A stretch of DNA of 64,000 nucleotides, taken from JAZLIT01 sp045617525. GTDB taxonomy: Bacteria > Bacillota > Bacilli > Bacillales_A > Planococcaceae. This document shows, piece after piece, positions 54,600 to 63,895 of the stretch (position 1 is the first letter of the stretch; every line of letters starts with the position of its first letter). The notes beneath the pieces were generated by a model, which saw only the letters and a program-made list of their open reading frames with translations, was not told where the DNA came from and did no database searches. The stretch is from the NCBI GenBank assembly GCA_045617525.1, contig JAZLIT010000062.1:41952-105951 (forward strand), read 5' to 3'. A program made the translations under genes and the position numbers.

Positions 54600-56381
54600 T
54601 TAAACTACGTATTTTTCAGCTTCGATTAACTTCGCAGCTGCTTCACGCTTTTTCGGAATTAAGTTGTAAGGGTTGTTACGTGTTAATTTACGTAATGCAG
54701 ATAATGTCATACGACCTGCATCGCCTTCAACTGAAGCAAGTAATGTATCTTTTGCTTCTGCTTCAATAATTGCGAATGCTTCTTGACAGAAGATTTGTGT
54801 ATAAAGAATTTTTTGGTTTGCTTTTTCAACACCATCGCGTTCAATCGCTTTTTGCGTACGAATCACCACTGATTCCATTGCGAATAATTGGTTTGCAATG
54901 TTCGCGATATTCACTAGCACTTCTTGCTCTTTATCTAATTTAGCACCAAATGCCTGTGCAGCAGCACCAGCAGCTAAAACAGCGATTTTCTTCGCGTTTT
55001 TCACTAAATTTAATTCTTGTGCTAATGGCTCATTGCCAATTTCTTCAGGCATCATCATTAATAATTCGCCTTGTAATTGTTGCGCTACTTGTAATAGAGG
55101 AAGCTCACCTTTTAGCGCTTTCTTCATGAATGTACCTGGTACGATCATACGGTTGATTTCATTTGTGCCTTCGAAAATACGGTTAATACGAGAATCACGG
55201 TAAATACGCTCTACTTCATATTCAGCCATAAAGCCGTAACCACCATGAAGTTGAACTGCTTCATCCGCAACGTAGTCAAGTACTTCAGAACCGAATACTT
55301 TCGCGATTGAACACTCGATTGCGTACTCAGCGATAGCTTCAGCTACTGCTTTACCCTCAACTTTTTCTGCATCAGAAAGTTGGCTGAAGCGGTCTTCGAT
55401 GTAACCAACAGTACGGTAGTTTAATGATTCAGATGCATAAATTTGCGTCGCCATTGTTGCAAGCTTTTCTTTTGTTAAGTTGAAGCTTGAAAGTGGTGTT
55501 TTGAACTGTTGGCGTTGATTTGTGTAAGCTGCTGCTAATTCGAAAGCACGCTTAGAACCACCAACCGTACCTACTCCTAGTTTGTAGCGACCGATATTTA
55601 AGATATTGAACGCGATAATATGCCCACGACCAATTTCTCCTAATAAGTTTTCTACTGGAACTTGTGCATCTTCTAATACTAGTGTACGAGTTGAAGATGA
55701 TTTAATCCCCATTTTCTTCTCTTCAGGGCCAACAGATACGCCATCATACGCTTTTTCTACGATAAATGCAGTGAATTTTTCACCGTCAATTTTTGCGTAA
55801 ACTATGAATACATCCGCAAAGCCAGCGTTTGTGATCCATTGTTTTTCACCGTTTAATACGTAATGAGTACCCGCTGCGTTTAATTTAGCAGTTGTTTTAG
55901 CACCTAATGCATCAGAACCTGAACCTGGCTCCGTTAATGCATAAGCAGCAATTAATTCACCTGAAGCTAGTTTTGGTAGGTATTGTGTTTTTTGCTCATG
56001 GTTACCAAATAATACGATTGGTAAAGAACCAATCCCAACGTGGGCACCATGTGTAATTGAGAATCCACCAGCTACTGCCATTTTTTCAGTAATTAAAGCA
56101 GAAGAAATTTTATCTAGGCCAAGACCCTCGAATTCTTCTGGTACATCAGCAGCTAGTAAACCAAGTTCACCTGCTTTTTTAAGTAAACGTACTGAATGCT
56201 CGAATTCATGATTCTCTAGGTTTTCTATTACTGGCATTACTTCGTTTGCAACGTAGTCCGCAGTCGTCTGAGCAATCATTTTTTGCTCGTCAGTGAAATC
56301 CTCAGGCGTGATTATTCGACTGATTTCCACGTCCTCGATTAAAAATGCGCCACCTTTAATAATGCTTGTTGTTTGTTCCAT
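54600..56381 (-). CDS. fadE: Acyl-CoA dehydrogenase FadE
   Basis: Flavoenzyme doing the first step of fatty-acid beta-oxidation. The 593 residues have the usual acyl-CoA dehydrogenase domains: 'AYALTEPGSGSDALGAKT' (substrate/FAD), 'KQWITNAGFADVFIVYAK', and 'QLHGGYGFMAEYEVERIYRD' near residue 400. A C-terminal extension of about 170 residues is typical of the YusJ type. Third gene of fadN-fadA-fadE. Confidence 0.95.
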   Translation of the reverse strand: MEQTTSIIKGGAFLIEDVEISRIITPEDFTDEQKMIAQTTADYVANEVMPVIENLENHEFEHSVRLLKKAGELGLLAADVPEEFEGLGLDKISSALITEKMAVAGGFSITHGAHVGIGSLPIVLFGNHEQKTQYLPKLASGELIAAYALTEPGSGSDALGAKTTAKLNAAGTHYVLNGEKQWITNAGFADVFIVYAKIDGEKFTAFIVEKAYDGVSVGPEEKKMGIKSSSTRTLVLEDAQVPVENLLGEIGRGHIIAFNILNIGRYKLGVGTVGGSKRAFELAAAYTNQRQQFKTPLSSFNLTKEKLATMATQIYASESLNYRTVGYIEDRFSQLSDAEKVEGKAVAEAIAEYAIECSIAKVFGSEVLDYVADEAVQLHGGYGFMAEYEVERIYRDSRINRIFEGTNEINRMIVPGTFMKKALKGELPLLQVAQQLQGELLMMMPEEIGNEPLAQELNLVKNAKKIAVLAAGAAAQAFGAKLDKEQEVLVNIANIANQLFAMESVVIRTQKAIERDGVEKANQKILYTQIFCQEAFAIIEAEAKDTLLASVEGDAGRMTLSALRKLTRNNPYNLIPKKREAAAKLIEAEKYVV

Positions 56382-56532
56382 AATATTTTTCCTCCCCTAA
56401 GGTCATTTTTGTTGTATTACGTTTTATAATAGTCGAGCAGTAATCAGTGTGTGTTCGGAGACTGGGAGCACACACCGTTACTGTATTAAATACGTACTCT
56501 GTAAGCGTTACCCGCGCATTATAGAAGACGTT

Positions 56533-57705
56533 TTATAAAATTTCGAATACACCTGCAGCACCCATTCCGCCACCGATACACATCGTTACAACGCCGTATT
56601 TACCACCGCGACGTTTCAACTCGTTGATCAGCTTAAGTGTAAGAATAGCGCCCGTTGCACCAAGTGGATGGCCAAGAGCAATTGCTCCACCGTTAACATT
56701 TACTTTCTCCATATCGATGCCAAGATGACGAACAACTTGGATTGATTGAGATGCAAATGCCTCATTGATTTCCCAAAGATCGATATCATCTTGCGTTAAG
56801 CCAGCAATTTTTAATGCTTTTGGAATTGCTTCAATTGGCCCGATACCCATTACTTCTGGCGCAACACCTGCAACTGCAAACCCTAAATATTTCGCAATTG
56901 GCGTTAATCCTTGTGCTTCTGCTTCTTCACGGTCCATCACAAGAACCGCAGCTGCACCATCTGAAGTTTGAGAAGAGTTACCCGCCGTTACAGAACCTTT
57001 GACATTAAAAGCAGGACGTAGCTTGCCTAATGTTTCAGTCGATGTTCCTGGGCGAACGCCTTCATCTGTATCAAAAATACGTTTTTTCTCTTGTAATTTA
57101 TTATTTTCGTCAACGTAAAAATCAATGACTTCTACTGGAACGATTTCGTCTTTAAATTTACCTTCTTTAATCGCTTTTTCAGCTAATTCATGCGAACGAA
57201 CTGCAAATGCATCTTGGTCTTCACGCGAAACGTTGTAGCGTACTGCCACTTGTTCTGCTGTATGCCCCATTCCGATGTAATATTGAGGTGATTCTTCAGC
57301 TAATTTCGGATTTAGACGAACCGTATTTCCTACCATTGGAATCATACTCATCGATTCTGTTCCACCTGCAACAATTGCTTTTGAATGACCAAGCATAATC
57401 CGCTCAGCTGCGTACGCAATTGTCTGTAGGCCAGATGAACAGAAACGATTTACTGTGATTGCTGGAGTTGAATCTGGTAAACCTGCTAATGCGCCAACTA
57501 GTCGAGCAACGTTCATCCCTTGCTCTGCTTCTGGCATTGCACAACCCATAATTAGGTCATCAATTTCGCCCGTATAGCCTGAGCGTTTGATTGCTTCTTT
57601 TACTACTAATGCACCAAAATCGTCTGGACGAGTATTGGCTAATGTACCTTTTTTTGAACGGCCAATCGGTGTACGAGCACCTGCCACAATTACGGCTTCA
57701 CGCAT
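56533..57705 (-). CDS. fadA: Acetyl-CoA C-acyltransferase (thiolase) FadA
   Basis: Thiolytic step of beta-oxidation. The nucleophile is C89 in 'VNRFCSSGLQTI'. The catalytic His is in 'GGAIALGHPLGATGA' and the second Cys in 'TMCIGGGMGAAGVFE'. It has 390 residues. A weak hairpin (GTGTGTG / CACACAC, 56447-56475, no T-tract) lies in the 151-base gap to fadE. It is possibly an attenuator or an mRNA stability element. Confidence 0.96.
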   Translation of the reverse strand: MREAVIVAGARTPIGRSKKGTLANTRPDDFGALVVKEAIKRSGYTGEIDDLIMGCAMPEAEQGMNVARLVGALAGLPDSTPAITVNRFCSSGLQTIAYAAERIMLGHSKAIVAGGTESMSMIPMVGNTVRLNPKLAEESPQYYIGMGHTAEQVAVRYNVSREDQDAFAVRSHELAEKAIKEGKFKDEIVPVEVIDFYVDENNKLQEKKRIFDTDEGVRPGTSTETLGKLRPAFNVKGSVTAGNSSQTSDGAAAVLVMDREEAEAQGLTPIAKYLGFAVAGVAPEVMGIGPIEAIPKALKIAGLTQDDIDLWEINEAFASQSIQVVRHLGIDMEKVNVNGGAIALGHPLGATGAILTLKLINELKRRGGKYGVVTMCIGGGMGAAGVFEIL

Positions 57706-57807
57706 AGTGATGTATCCCCCTTTTGTTTTGCTACAAACTGTAGCCGTGAAATTTCTTCCCTTTTGAATAAAGCAATTCGAAAAAGGATGTAGTGCTCATT
57801 TAATTCA

Positions 57808-60192
57808 TTAGTTACGTAATGGCTTGCCTTTTAGTAGCATGTGTTGCATGCGTTGTTGAGATTTCCCATCGGCTACTAACTCTAGGAATACTTGTTTCTC
57901 TAAGCCTAGTAAGTACTCTTCTGATACTTCTGTTCCATAAGGTACTTTACCGCCTGCGATAACGTAGGCAAGTTTTTTCGCGATTTTTAGATCGTGATCT
58001 GTGATATAGCCTGAGTCATACATTCCTTGTGCGCCAAGTAATAATGTTGCATAACCTGGTGCCCCAACAACTTTTACTTTTTTCTTTAATGGTGCATTAT
58101 AACCTGCATCATGAAGTGCGATTGCCGCTTGCTTCGCATCATATAGAAGGTGATCTGGATTAACAGATACTGCGTCCGCAAATGTTAGGAAGTTGTTTTC
58201 ACGTGCTTCCTCACCTGAAGTTGATACTTTTGCAGTTGCAACTGTTTCGAATACTTTATTTGCAATAACTTGATAGTCAATTTCTACGCCGTTTGGTAAG
58301 CCTTTAATGAATTTTTCATAAAGTCCTAGATTCCCACCGCCGCCTGGAATTAGGCCAACGCCTACTTCAACAAGGCCTAAGTAAGTTTCAGCAGATGCTT
58401 GGATATGAGCTGCTGGTAAACATACCTCCGCTCCGCCGCCAAGTGTCATTTGGAATGGTGCTGCAACAACTGGTTTTGAGCTGTATTTAATACGACGCAT
58501 TGCGTTTTGGAATGCTTTAATTGTGAAATCCAATTCAAAGATATTATCATCTTGTGCTTCCATTAAGATCATCCCTAAGTTTGCACCAACACAGAAGTTC
58601 TTGCCTTGGTTACCAATTACAAGCCCTTTGAAGTTTGCTTCTACTTCATCAATTGCGAAATTAATCATTTGAATAATATCTAGGCCAATTGCATTTGATT
58701 GCGAGTGGAATTCAAGTAAAGCTACGCCATCACCCATATCAATTAAGCTTGCACCTGTGTTCGACTTAATTACCCCATGCTTTTTCTTATAGCGTTTTAA
58801 GTCAATTGCTTTTTCATTTACAGGCACTTTTACGTACTCTACCCCATTGTAATAAGCTAGGTCGCCATCGATTTCTGAGTAGAATGACGTTAAGCCTTTT
58901 TCTAAGAATTCTTTAACGAACGCAGGAACTACGCGCCCTTCTGCTTCCATTTTGGCAACAGATTTTTCTACGCCAATCGAATCCCACATTTCGAATGGAC
59001 CTTGAGCCCAACCGAAGCCCCACTTCATTGCATTATCAATTGCAAGAATGTCGTCTGCAATTTCGCCTGTTAACTCCGCAGAGTACACTAATGTTGGAGC
59101 AAAAATATTCCATAACAATTCACCAACACGGTCATTTGCGTACACTAATGTTTTCACGCGATTGCCTAAACCTTTAACTTGCTTCGCCATTTCAAGTGAC
59201 GGCGCTTTCAATTTTTTTACTGGCTCATATTCGAATGTCGATAAGTTAAGCTCAAGAATTTCTCTTCCTTCTTTTTTAAAGAAGCCTTGGCCATTTTTCG
59301 CACCGATCCAACCATTTTGAATCATTTTATTTAAAATTGGTGATTCTTCAAATACTGCTTGTTCCTCACCTGTTGTTTTTTCGTATACATTTTTAGCAAC
59401 GTGGGCAAATGTATCAAGGCCAACTACATCAAGCGTACGGAATGTTGCAGATTTTGGACGGCCAATTGTTGGACCTGTTACAGAATCAACTTCCCCGATT
59501 GAATAATTGCGTGCGATCATTTCTTGCATTGTTACAAGAAGACCGTAAGTTCCGATACGGTTTGCGATGAAGTTTGGCGTATCTTTTGCAATGACAACAC
59601 CTTTACCTAATACATCTTCACCAAACACTTGCATAAATTCGATAACTTCTGGCTTTGTCGAGTTAGCCGGAATAACCTCTAATAATTTTAAGTAGCGTGG
59701 TGGGTTGAAGAAATGTGTGCCAAGGAAATGCCCTTGGAAATCTTCTGAACGCCCTTGGGCCATTGCATTAATGCTAACACCTGACGTATTAGAAGAAACG
59801 ATAGAACCTGGCTTACGAACTGCATCGATTTTTTCGAATAAACCTTTTTTAATTTCAAGGTTTTCTACGATAACTTCGATGACCCAATCTACGTCTTTTA
59901 ACTTTCCTAAATCATCCTCAAAGTTCCCTGGCGTAATTAACGCTAAGTTTTTCTTTGCTGATAACGGTGCTGGCTTTTGCTTAAGTAGCTTTCCTAACGC
60001 ACCTGTTGCAAAACGATTTTTAACCACAGGAGAATCAAGTGATAAGCCCTTTGCCTCTTCTTCCTTTGTTAACTCCTTTGGTGCGATGTCTAATAATAAT
60101 GTTGGAATTCCGATATTTGCTAAATGAGCTGCAATACCTGAACCCATTACCCCTGAGCCTAATACGGCTGCTTTTTGAACTTTGTACGACAC
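57808..60192 (-). CDS. fadN: 3-hydroxyacyl-CoA dehydrogenase/enoyl-CoA hydratase FadN
   Basis: Bifunctional beta-oxidation enzyme of about 794 residues. The N-terminal NAD-binding fold has 'GSGVMG' at 12-17 and the 3HAD catalytic block 'HFFNPPRYLKLLEVI'. A crotonase-type hydratase domain is in the C-terminal half ('NFCVGANLGMILMEAQ', 'GLVEVGVGLIPGGGGN'). I choose GTG at 60192 as start (GGGGG eight bases upstream); the TTG two codons earlier is too close. First gene of the operon, preceded by a FadR box. Confidence 0.96.
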   Translation of the reverse strand: MSYKVQKAAVLGSGVMGSGIAAHLANIGIPTLLLDIAPKELTKEEEAKGLSLDSPVVKNRFATGALGKLLKQKPAPLSAKKNLALITPGNFEDDLGKLKDVDWVIEVIVENLEIKKGLFEKIDAVRKPGSIVSSNTSGVSINAMAQGRSEDFQGHFLGTHFFNPPRYLKLLEVIPANSTKPEVIEFMQVFGEDVLGKGVVIAKDTPNFIANRIGTYGLLVTMQEMIARNYSIGEVDSVTGPTIGRPKSATFRTLDVVGLDTFAHVAKNVYEKTTGEEQAVFEESPILNKMIQNGWIGAKNGQGFFKKEGREILELNLSTFEYEPVKKLKAPSLEMAKQVKGLGNRVKTLVYANDRVGELLWNIFAPTLVYSAELTGEIADDILAIDNAMKWGFGWAQGPFEMWDSIGVEKSVAKMEAEGRVVPAFVKEFLEKGLTSFYSEIDGDLAYYNGVEYVKVPVNEKAIDLKRYKKKHGVIKSNTGASLIDMGDGVALLEFHSQSNAIGLDIIQMINFAIDEVEANFKGLVIGNQGKNFCVGANLGMILMEAQDDNIFELDFTIKAFQNAMRRIKYSSKPVVAAPFQMTLGGGAEVCLPAAHIQASAETYLGLVEVGVGLIPGGGGNLGLYEKFIKGLPNGVEIDYQVIANKVFETVATAKVSTSGEEARENNFLTFADAVSVNPDHLLYDAKQAAIALHDAGYNAPLKKKVKVVGAPGYATLLLGAQGMYDSGYITDHDLKIAKKLAYVIAGGKVPYGTEVSEEYLLGLEKQVFLELVADGKSQQRMQHMLLKGKPLRN

Positions 60193-60217
60193 GAGCAATT
60201 CCCCCTTCTTCCCTCTT

Positions 60218-60235
60218 TGAATGAACAGTCATTCA
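60218..60235 (-). promoter_or_regulatory. FadR operator upstream of fadN
   Basis: TGAATGA-ACAG-TCATTCA is a perfect 7-bp inverted repeat and agrees with the known B. subtilis FadR (YsiA) consensus TGAATGAMTANTCATTCA at all but one position. It lies 26 bases before the fadN start. FadR should repress the operon until long-chain acyl-CoA accumulates. A weak promoter (TTGCCA at 60306-60301, 17 bases, TACACT at 60283-60278) lies upstream on the minus strand. Confidence 0.88.
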
Positions 60236-60501
60236 TTTTTGAACGAAAAAAAAACTTGAAACAGCTTTTCTGTATTCAGTGTAGTTTATTTTGCCATTTT
60301 TGGCAATGCTTTTTATCACACTATTCTATAGATTCTCTATATTACGTTAAATAAAAGCTCGAAGTCGTTATGGACTTGTTCTAATTATTCTATTAAAGTA
60401 AATCCAAACTACAACATTGTGGTTTTTAACTTATTTTTAGTAAGCAAATAATTTGCGTGCCGGATTGAATCGTGTAAACTATTGGTAAGGAGCGTGATAA
60501 T

Positions 60502-60822
60502 ATGCAAGAAATTACAACTTTTGAACAATTTGAAGAGCTAACAAACGGGGAAAACCCTGTAATCGTTAAATTCTTCGCTGGCTGGTGCCCAGATTGCACA
60601 CGTATGGATATGTTTATTGATCCAATTATTGAAGAGTACACTGGCTATGCTTGGTATTCAATGAACCGTGATAACTTCCCGGATTTAGCTGAAAAGTATC
60701 AAGTAATGGGGATTCCTTCATTATTAATCTTTAAAAACGGAGAAAAACTTGCTCACTTACATAGTGCTAATGCAAAATCTCCAGCTCAAGTAACAGAGTT
60801 TTTAGACGCACAAGCAGTATAA
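60502..60822 (+). CDS. Thioredoxin family protein
   Basis: 106-residue thioredoxin fold with WCPDC (C29, C32) and the cis-proline region 'GIPSLLIFKNGEK'. AAGGAG is nine bases upstream of the ATG. It lies in its own unit, divergent from fadN across a 309-base gap. The gap holds the FadR box and a short TTGCCA-AAAA-TGGCAA dyad (60291-60306). Likely a cytoplasmic thiol-disulfide reductase; partner unknown. Confidence 0.9.
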   Translation: MQEITTFEQFEELTNGENPVIVKFFAGWCPDCTRMDMFIDPIIEEYTGYAWYSMNRDNFPDLAEKYQVMGIPSLLIFKNGEKLAHLHSANAKSPAQVTEFLDAQAV

Positions 60823-60834
60823 TGAAATGGCCGC

Positions 60835-60865
60835 CTCTCTCTTAAATAGATTGGCGGCCATTTTT
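60835..60865 (+). terminator. Rho-independent terminator of the thioredoxin gene
   Basis: Perfect 11-bp stem (AAATGGCCGCC / GGCGGCCATTT) followed by TTTTTAATTA, 12 bases after the stop codon. Confidence 0.93.
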
Positions 60866-61025
60866 AATTATTTAGGTGATTTTGATTCCCTGATTAGTTT
60901 CTCCCTTCCCGCCCTTCTCTTCTATCCATGTCTCCATTAAAATAAGGTGACTGCATTCTAGTTATTTTTCCTTCTTAAAGGGAATAGTGAGTTAGAAATA
61001 TTGTTTACTTAAAGGAGACTTGTCT

Positions 61026-61547
61026 ATGAAAACATTACTCGACCTTACAGGAAAATCTCAATATAGTTCAGATGTAAACATAAAATTCCAAAGTTCGGCG
61101 TGTGGGCCTACAACTGCCCATGTCATTTTAAATTATATAAGTGCAAATACTGAACTCGCCAATTACGATGTAAATGAACTTTATAAAATTTTAGGAGCCA
61201 CAAAAATTGGCCTCCATAAATGGCAGATGATTCGTAACTTACAGCAGCTTCTTGGTGCCAATTGGAATGTAGCCGACTGTTCGATTAGCGAGGCATTGAA
61301 TGAATTGCGCAACGGACGCCCGGTTGCAATGAAATTCGATAAATACTTTTCATTTAATTGGCGAGCAAAACCTTTATACGCTTATCATTGGGTTCCGCTC
61401 ATTGGCTATGAAATTCTTGATGAACATTTATACTTAACAATTCACGATAATGGTGGTCCCAATCGGGAGAGCCAAGTTCGTTCATTTAAATATGATGCAA
61501 ACCGCAATGTTTTAAGCTTTGTCAAAATTGCACCTAAATACTTTTAA
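61026..61547 (+). CDS. C39-like papain-fold peptidase, orphan
   Basis: 173-residue protein starting at ATG behind AAAGGAG. The papain-like triad is suggested by C26 in 'QSSACGPTTAHVILNY', H121 in 'YAYHWVPLIGYEI' and D141/N142 in 'LTIHDNGGPNRES'. This is the layout of the C39-like/YvpB group. It has no signal peptide or membrane segment, so it would act inside the cell. No ABC transporter or leader peptide gene is nearby, so it is not a bacteriocin processor. Substrate unknown. It is flanked by terminators. Confidence 0.75.
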   Translation: MKTLLDLTGKSQYSSDVNIKFQSSACGPTTAHVILNYISANTELANYDVNELYKILGATKIGLHKWQMIRNLQQLLGANWNVADCSISEALNELRNGRPVAMKFDKYFSFNWRAKPLYAYHWVPLIGYEILDEHLYLTIHDNGGPNRESQVRSFKYDANRNVLSFVKIAPKYF

Positions 61548-61552
61548 ATAGG

Positions 61553-61587
61553 AAAAAGTGCGATTCCATTATAGAATCGCACTTTTT
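61553..61587. terminator. Bidirectional terminator between C39-like and CDF genes
   Basis: A perfect 14-bp stem (AAAAAGTGCGATTC / GAATCGCACTTTTT) with a seven-base loop. A/T tails on both sides serve the two convergent genes. Its right edge touches the CDF stop codon. Confidence 0.92.
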
Positions 61588-62492
61588 TAAAAATGATAAT
61601 CATCTTCACAAATAACCATATCTTCTGGTTCATAAGGTTCGATATGCACTAAAGTCGTGGCATATTTATTCAGTTCCTTCACAACATCCTCAATTTCTTC
61701 GGTTAAGCTATGCGAAATGCGCACATTTAAATTCGGATTCACTGACACCGTAATATCAACTAGCATTAAGCTCCCATGCTGCCTACCTCGAATGTCAACA
61801 ACCTCTCGAACACGTGGCATATTCGAAACTTTTTCCTGAATTTGCTCAATAATTTCTGTATCAAATCCATCCGATAATAAGTATACAGCCTCTTTAAAAA
61901 TTTCAATCGCCGTTTTAATTATTATAATCCCGATGACAAATGCCGTAATTGTATCAATTATAGGGAAGCCTAAAATAGCAGCAGAAATCCCGATTGCCGT
62001 ACCGATACTAACGAGCGCATCAGATCGATTGTCATAAGCCGCAGCTTTTACCGCAGTACTATTGATCTTCGCCGCTAAATTAATATTATATTTATAAACG
62101 CAATACATTACGACCGCACTAAAGAGAGCAACTACAATTGTTAAGCTATCCGGATTTTCATGCGCTGGTGCAAAAATATTTTTCCCGGCTGAAATTAAAA
62201 CTTCAATCCCAACGTAAATCATTATGAATGCCGCGATTAGTGATGCGATTGTTTCAGCACGAAAATGACCATAACGGTGTTCATCATCTGGTGGACGCTG
62301 TGATATTCGCAGCCCTACAAGTACAGCAATTGACGCGATAATGTCCGTTGTATTATTTAATCCATCTGCCTTTAGAGCCTCAGAACCACCAATGTAGCCC
62401 GCTGTTAATTTTAAAACACTTAAAAATAGATATGTAACAATTGATAAATAAGCGCCTTTTTCACCTGCGCGTAAGTTTGTATATTGCTCCAA
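61587..62492 (-). CDS. Cation diffusion facilitator (metal exporter)
   Basis: 301-residue CDF-family antiporter with six membrane helices and a C-terminal cytoplasmic domain. I start at TTG ('MEQYTNLRAGEKGAYLS'), seven bases after GGAGGGG; the frame runs further but only through that ribosome site. Metal-site motifs are 'ADGLNNTTDIIAS' in TM2 and 'AAAYDNRSDALVS' in TM5, and the loop is 'DEHRYGHFRAETIAS'. The DNRSD form resembles the manganese exporters MneP/MneS of B. subtilis, so Mn(II) or Fe(II) is more likely than Zn(II); this is inference. Confidence 0.9.
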   Translation of the reverse strand: MEQYTNLRAGEKGAYLSIVTYLFLSVLKLTAGYIGGSEALKADGLNNTTDIIASIAVLVGLRISQRPPDDEHRYGHFRAETIASLIAAFIMIYVGIEVLISAGKNIFAPAHENPDSLTIVVALFSAVVMYCVYKYNINLAAKINSTAVKAAAYDNRSDALVSIGTAIGISAAILGFPIIDTITAFVIGIIIIKTAIEIFKEAVYLLSDGFDTEIIEQIQEKVSNMPRVREVVDIRGRQHGSLMLVDITVSVNPNLNVRISHSLTEEIEDVVKELNKYATTLVHIEPYEPEDMVICEDDYHF

Positions 62493-62529
62493 AATGTTTC
62501 CCCTCCGAAAAACTTCTTTAAACACGAAA

Positions 62530-62569
62530 GAGGCTACATCTGCGAATTAACGCGCGGATGTAACCCCTC
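62530..62569 (-). other. Hairpin between HMG-CoA-lyase-like and CDF genes
   Basis: Stem AGAGGggTTACATC / GATGTAgcCTCTT with a loop of about 14 bases. It sits 80 bases past the lyase gene and 37 before the CDF start. T-run is poor (CTTTCG). It could be a weak terminator or a control element of the CDF gene. Confidence 0.4.
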
Positions 62570-62650
62570 TTATATGAGTTATTAATATACCATACTGACA
62601 ACTATTTGCAATATAAAGCGAACCTTTTGTTACAACAAATCTCACCTTTT

Positions 62651-63526
62651 TCACATCGTTTTCATTAACATGCCTTCGATAGTACGACCCAGCTTGCCCT
62701 CTAGCCATTTTGCTGTATCTACATAACGCTCGAGATCCAGACCTGTTTCTTGGTCCATCTCATGTAGCATATACACAAAATCTTCCGTGCAAATATTCCC
62801 TACTGCTTTTGGTGCAAAAGGACAGCCACCTATGCCGCCTATCGAGCTGTCAAACCGGGTAATCCCATTCTGCAAACCAGCTAATGCATTTGCTACACCT
62901 AACCCACGCGTATTATGTAAATGTAATCCAAGAGGGAAGTCACCGTGGGTCGCCTGAAATAATTGAACAGCTTGTGCAATCTTATTGGGATTTGCTAGAC
63001 CTACTGTGTCCGCAAACGTAATTTCATCTACGCCCACTTCCACAAACTCGCCCGCAATGTTCATCACACGTTCGAGTTCGACCTTGCCATCATAGGGACA
63101 CCCAAAAACGGTCCCCAAAATTACATTAATCTTTTTATCATGCCCCTTCGCCTTATCCACAATTTTCTTCATTTCAACAATCGATTCATCTGTTGTACGT
63201 CGAATATTTTTCATGTTAAAGCCATCACTCACAGCGAACGATAACTGCACATGTTTAATTTTCGTGGACAATAAACGCTCTAACCCTGAATTACTTAAAA
63301 CAAGTGCCGAATAAATCACACCATCAACGTCCTCAAGCTGCTCAATCAGCATTTCTGCATCAGCCATTTGAGGCATTAGCTTCGGATTCACGAATGACGC
63401 CACCTCTATTTTTTTCGCTCCTGCTGCCACTAATTGCCGAATGAGCTCTAGCTTATCCTCTGTTCGAACAACGAGCAACTCATTTTGCAATCCATCGCGC
63501 ACCCCAACTTCACAAATTTCAATCAC
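62651..63526 (-). CDS. yngG: Hydroxymethylglutaryl-CoA lyase family protein
   Basis: Class I aldolase-like TIM barrel that cleaves HMG-CoA to acetoacetate and acetyl-CoA at the end of leucine breakdown. 'VRDGLQNE' at residues 9-16 binds the metal/substrate. 'PNPNK'-like 'GLANPNKIAQAV' and 'SIGGIGGCPFAPKAVGN' (active-site Cys) are all conserved. Start GTG behind AAGGGGGA; 291 residues. In B. subtilis yngG is in a leucine catabolism operon, but no such partners appear here. Confidence 0.9.
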   Translation of the reverse strand: MIEICEVGVRDGLQNELLVVRTEDKLELIRQLVAAGAKKIEVASFVNPKLMPQMADAEMLIEQLEDVDGVIYSALVLSNSGLERLLSTKIKHVQLSFAVSDGFNMKNIRRTTDESIVEMKKIVDKAKGHDKKINVILGTVFGCPYDGKVELERVMNIAGEFVEVGVDEITFADTVGLANPNKIAQAVQLFQATHGDFPLGLHLHNTRGLGVANALAGLQNGITRFDSSIGGIGGCPFAPKAVGNICTEDFVYMLHEMDQETGLDLERYVDTAKWLEGKLGRTIEGMLMKTM

Positions 63527-63895
63527 GTCGGTTCCCCCTTAAAGCAATTTTACTTTTTCTTAAACGCATCAAAAATTCCATTCACGGCAAGTGGCAATCT
63601 CAGTGACTAAATGGATTCATTTCAAAAACTGTTGGATTGTTGTTTTGCTATCTCCTATTTCATTGAATGTATCGTTGTATAAAATGTTCTACTTTCGATT
63701 GCATTTACCCTTTTTATGTTGTATTTAATTTGGTTTGTGAAGAGATGTTTGAAATGAACGTAGAAAGAAACGGATGAAGGCTAAATTTAAAATGAGTCCG
63801 ATACAATTTAGGGGGCACTTCAACAACGGGGGGATTTTTAAATTCATTGAATTATGATAAAATTGGTTCATCACCAAAAGTCGGGGATGACAAAA
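63527..63895. other. Intergenic stretch upstream of HMG-CoA-lyase-like gene
   Basis: About 370 bases with no gene I can support. It should contain the minus-strand promoter of the lyase gene. Around 63811-63836 there is a G-rich segment (GGGGGCACTTCAACAACG, then GGGGGG). It may be the end of the IS element entering from the right. Confidence 0.35.

Noticed and set aside
60426..60641. 71-codon minus-strand frame opposite the thioredoxin gene
   Set aside because: Antisense to a clear thioredoxin gene; no supporting signal.
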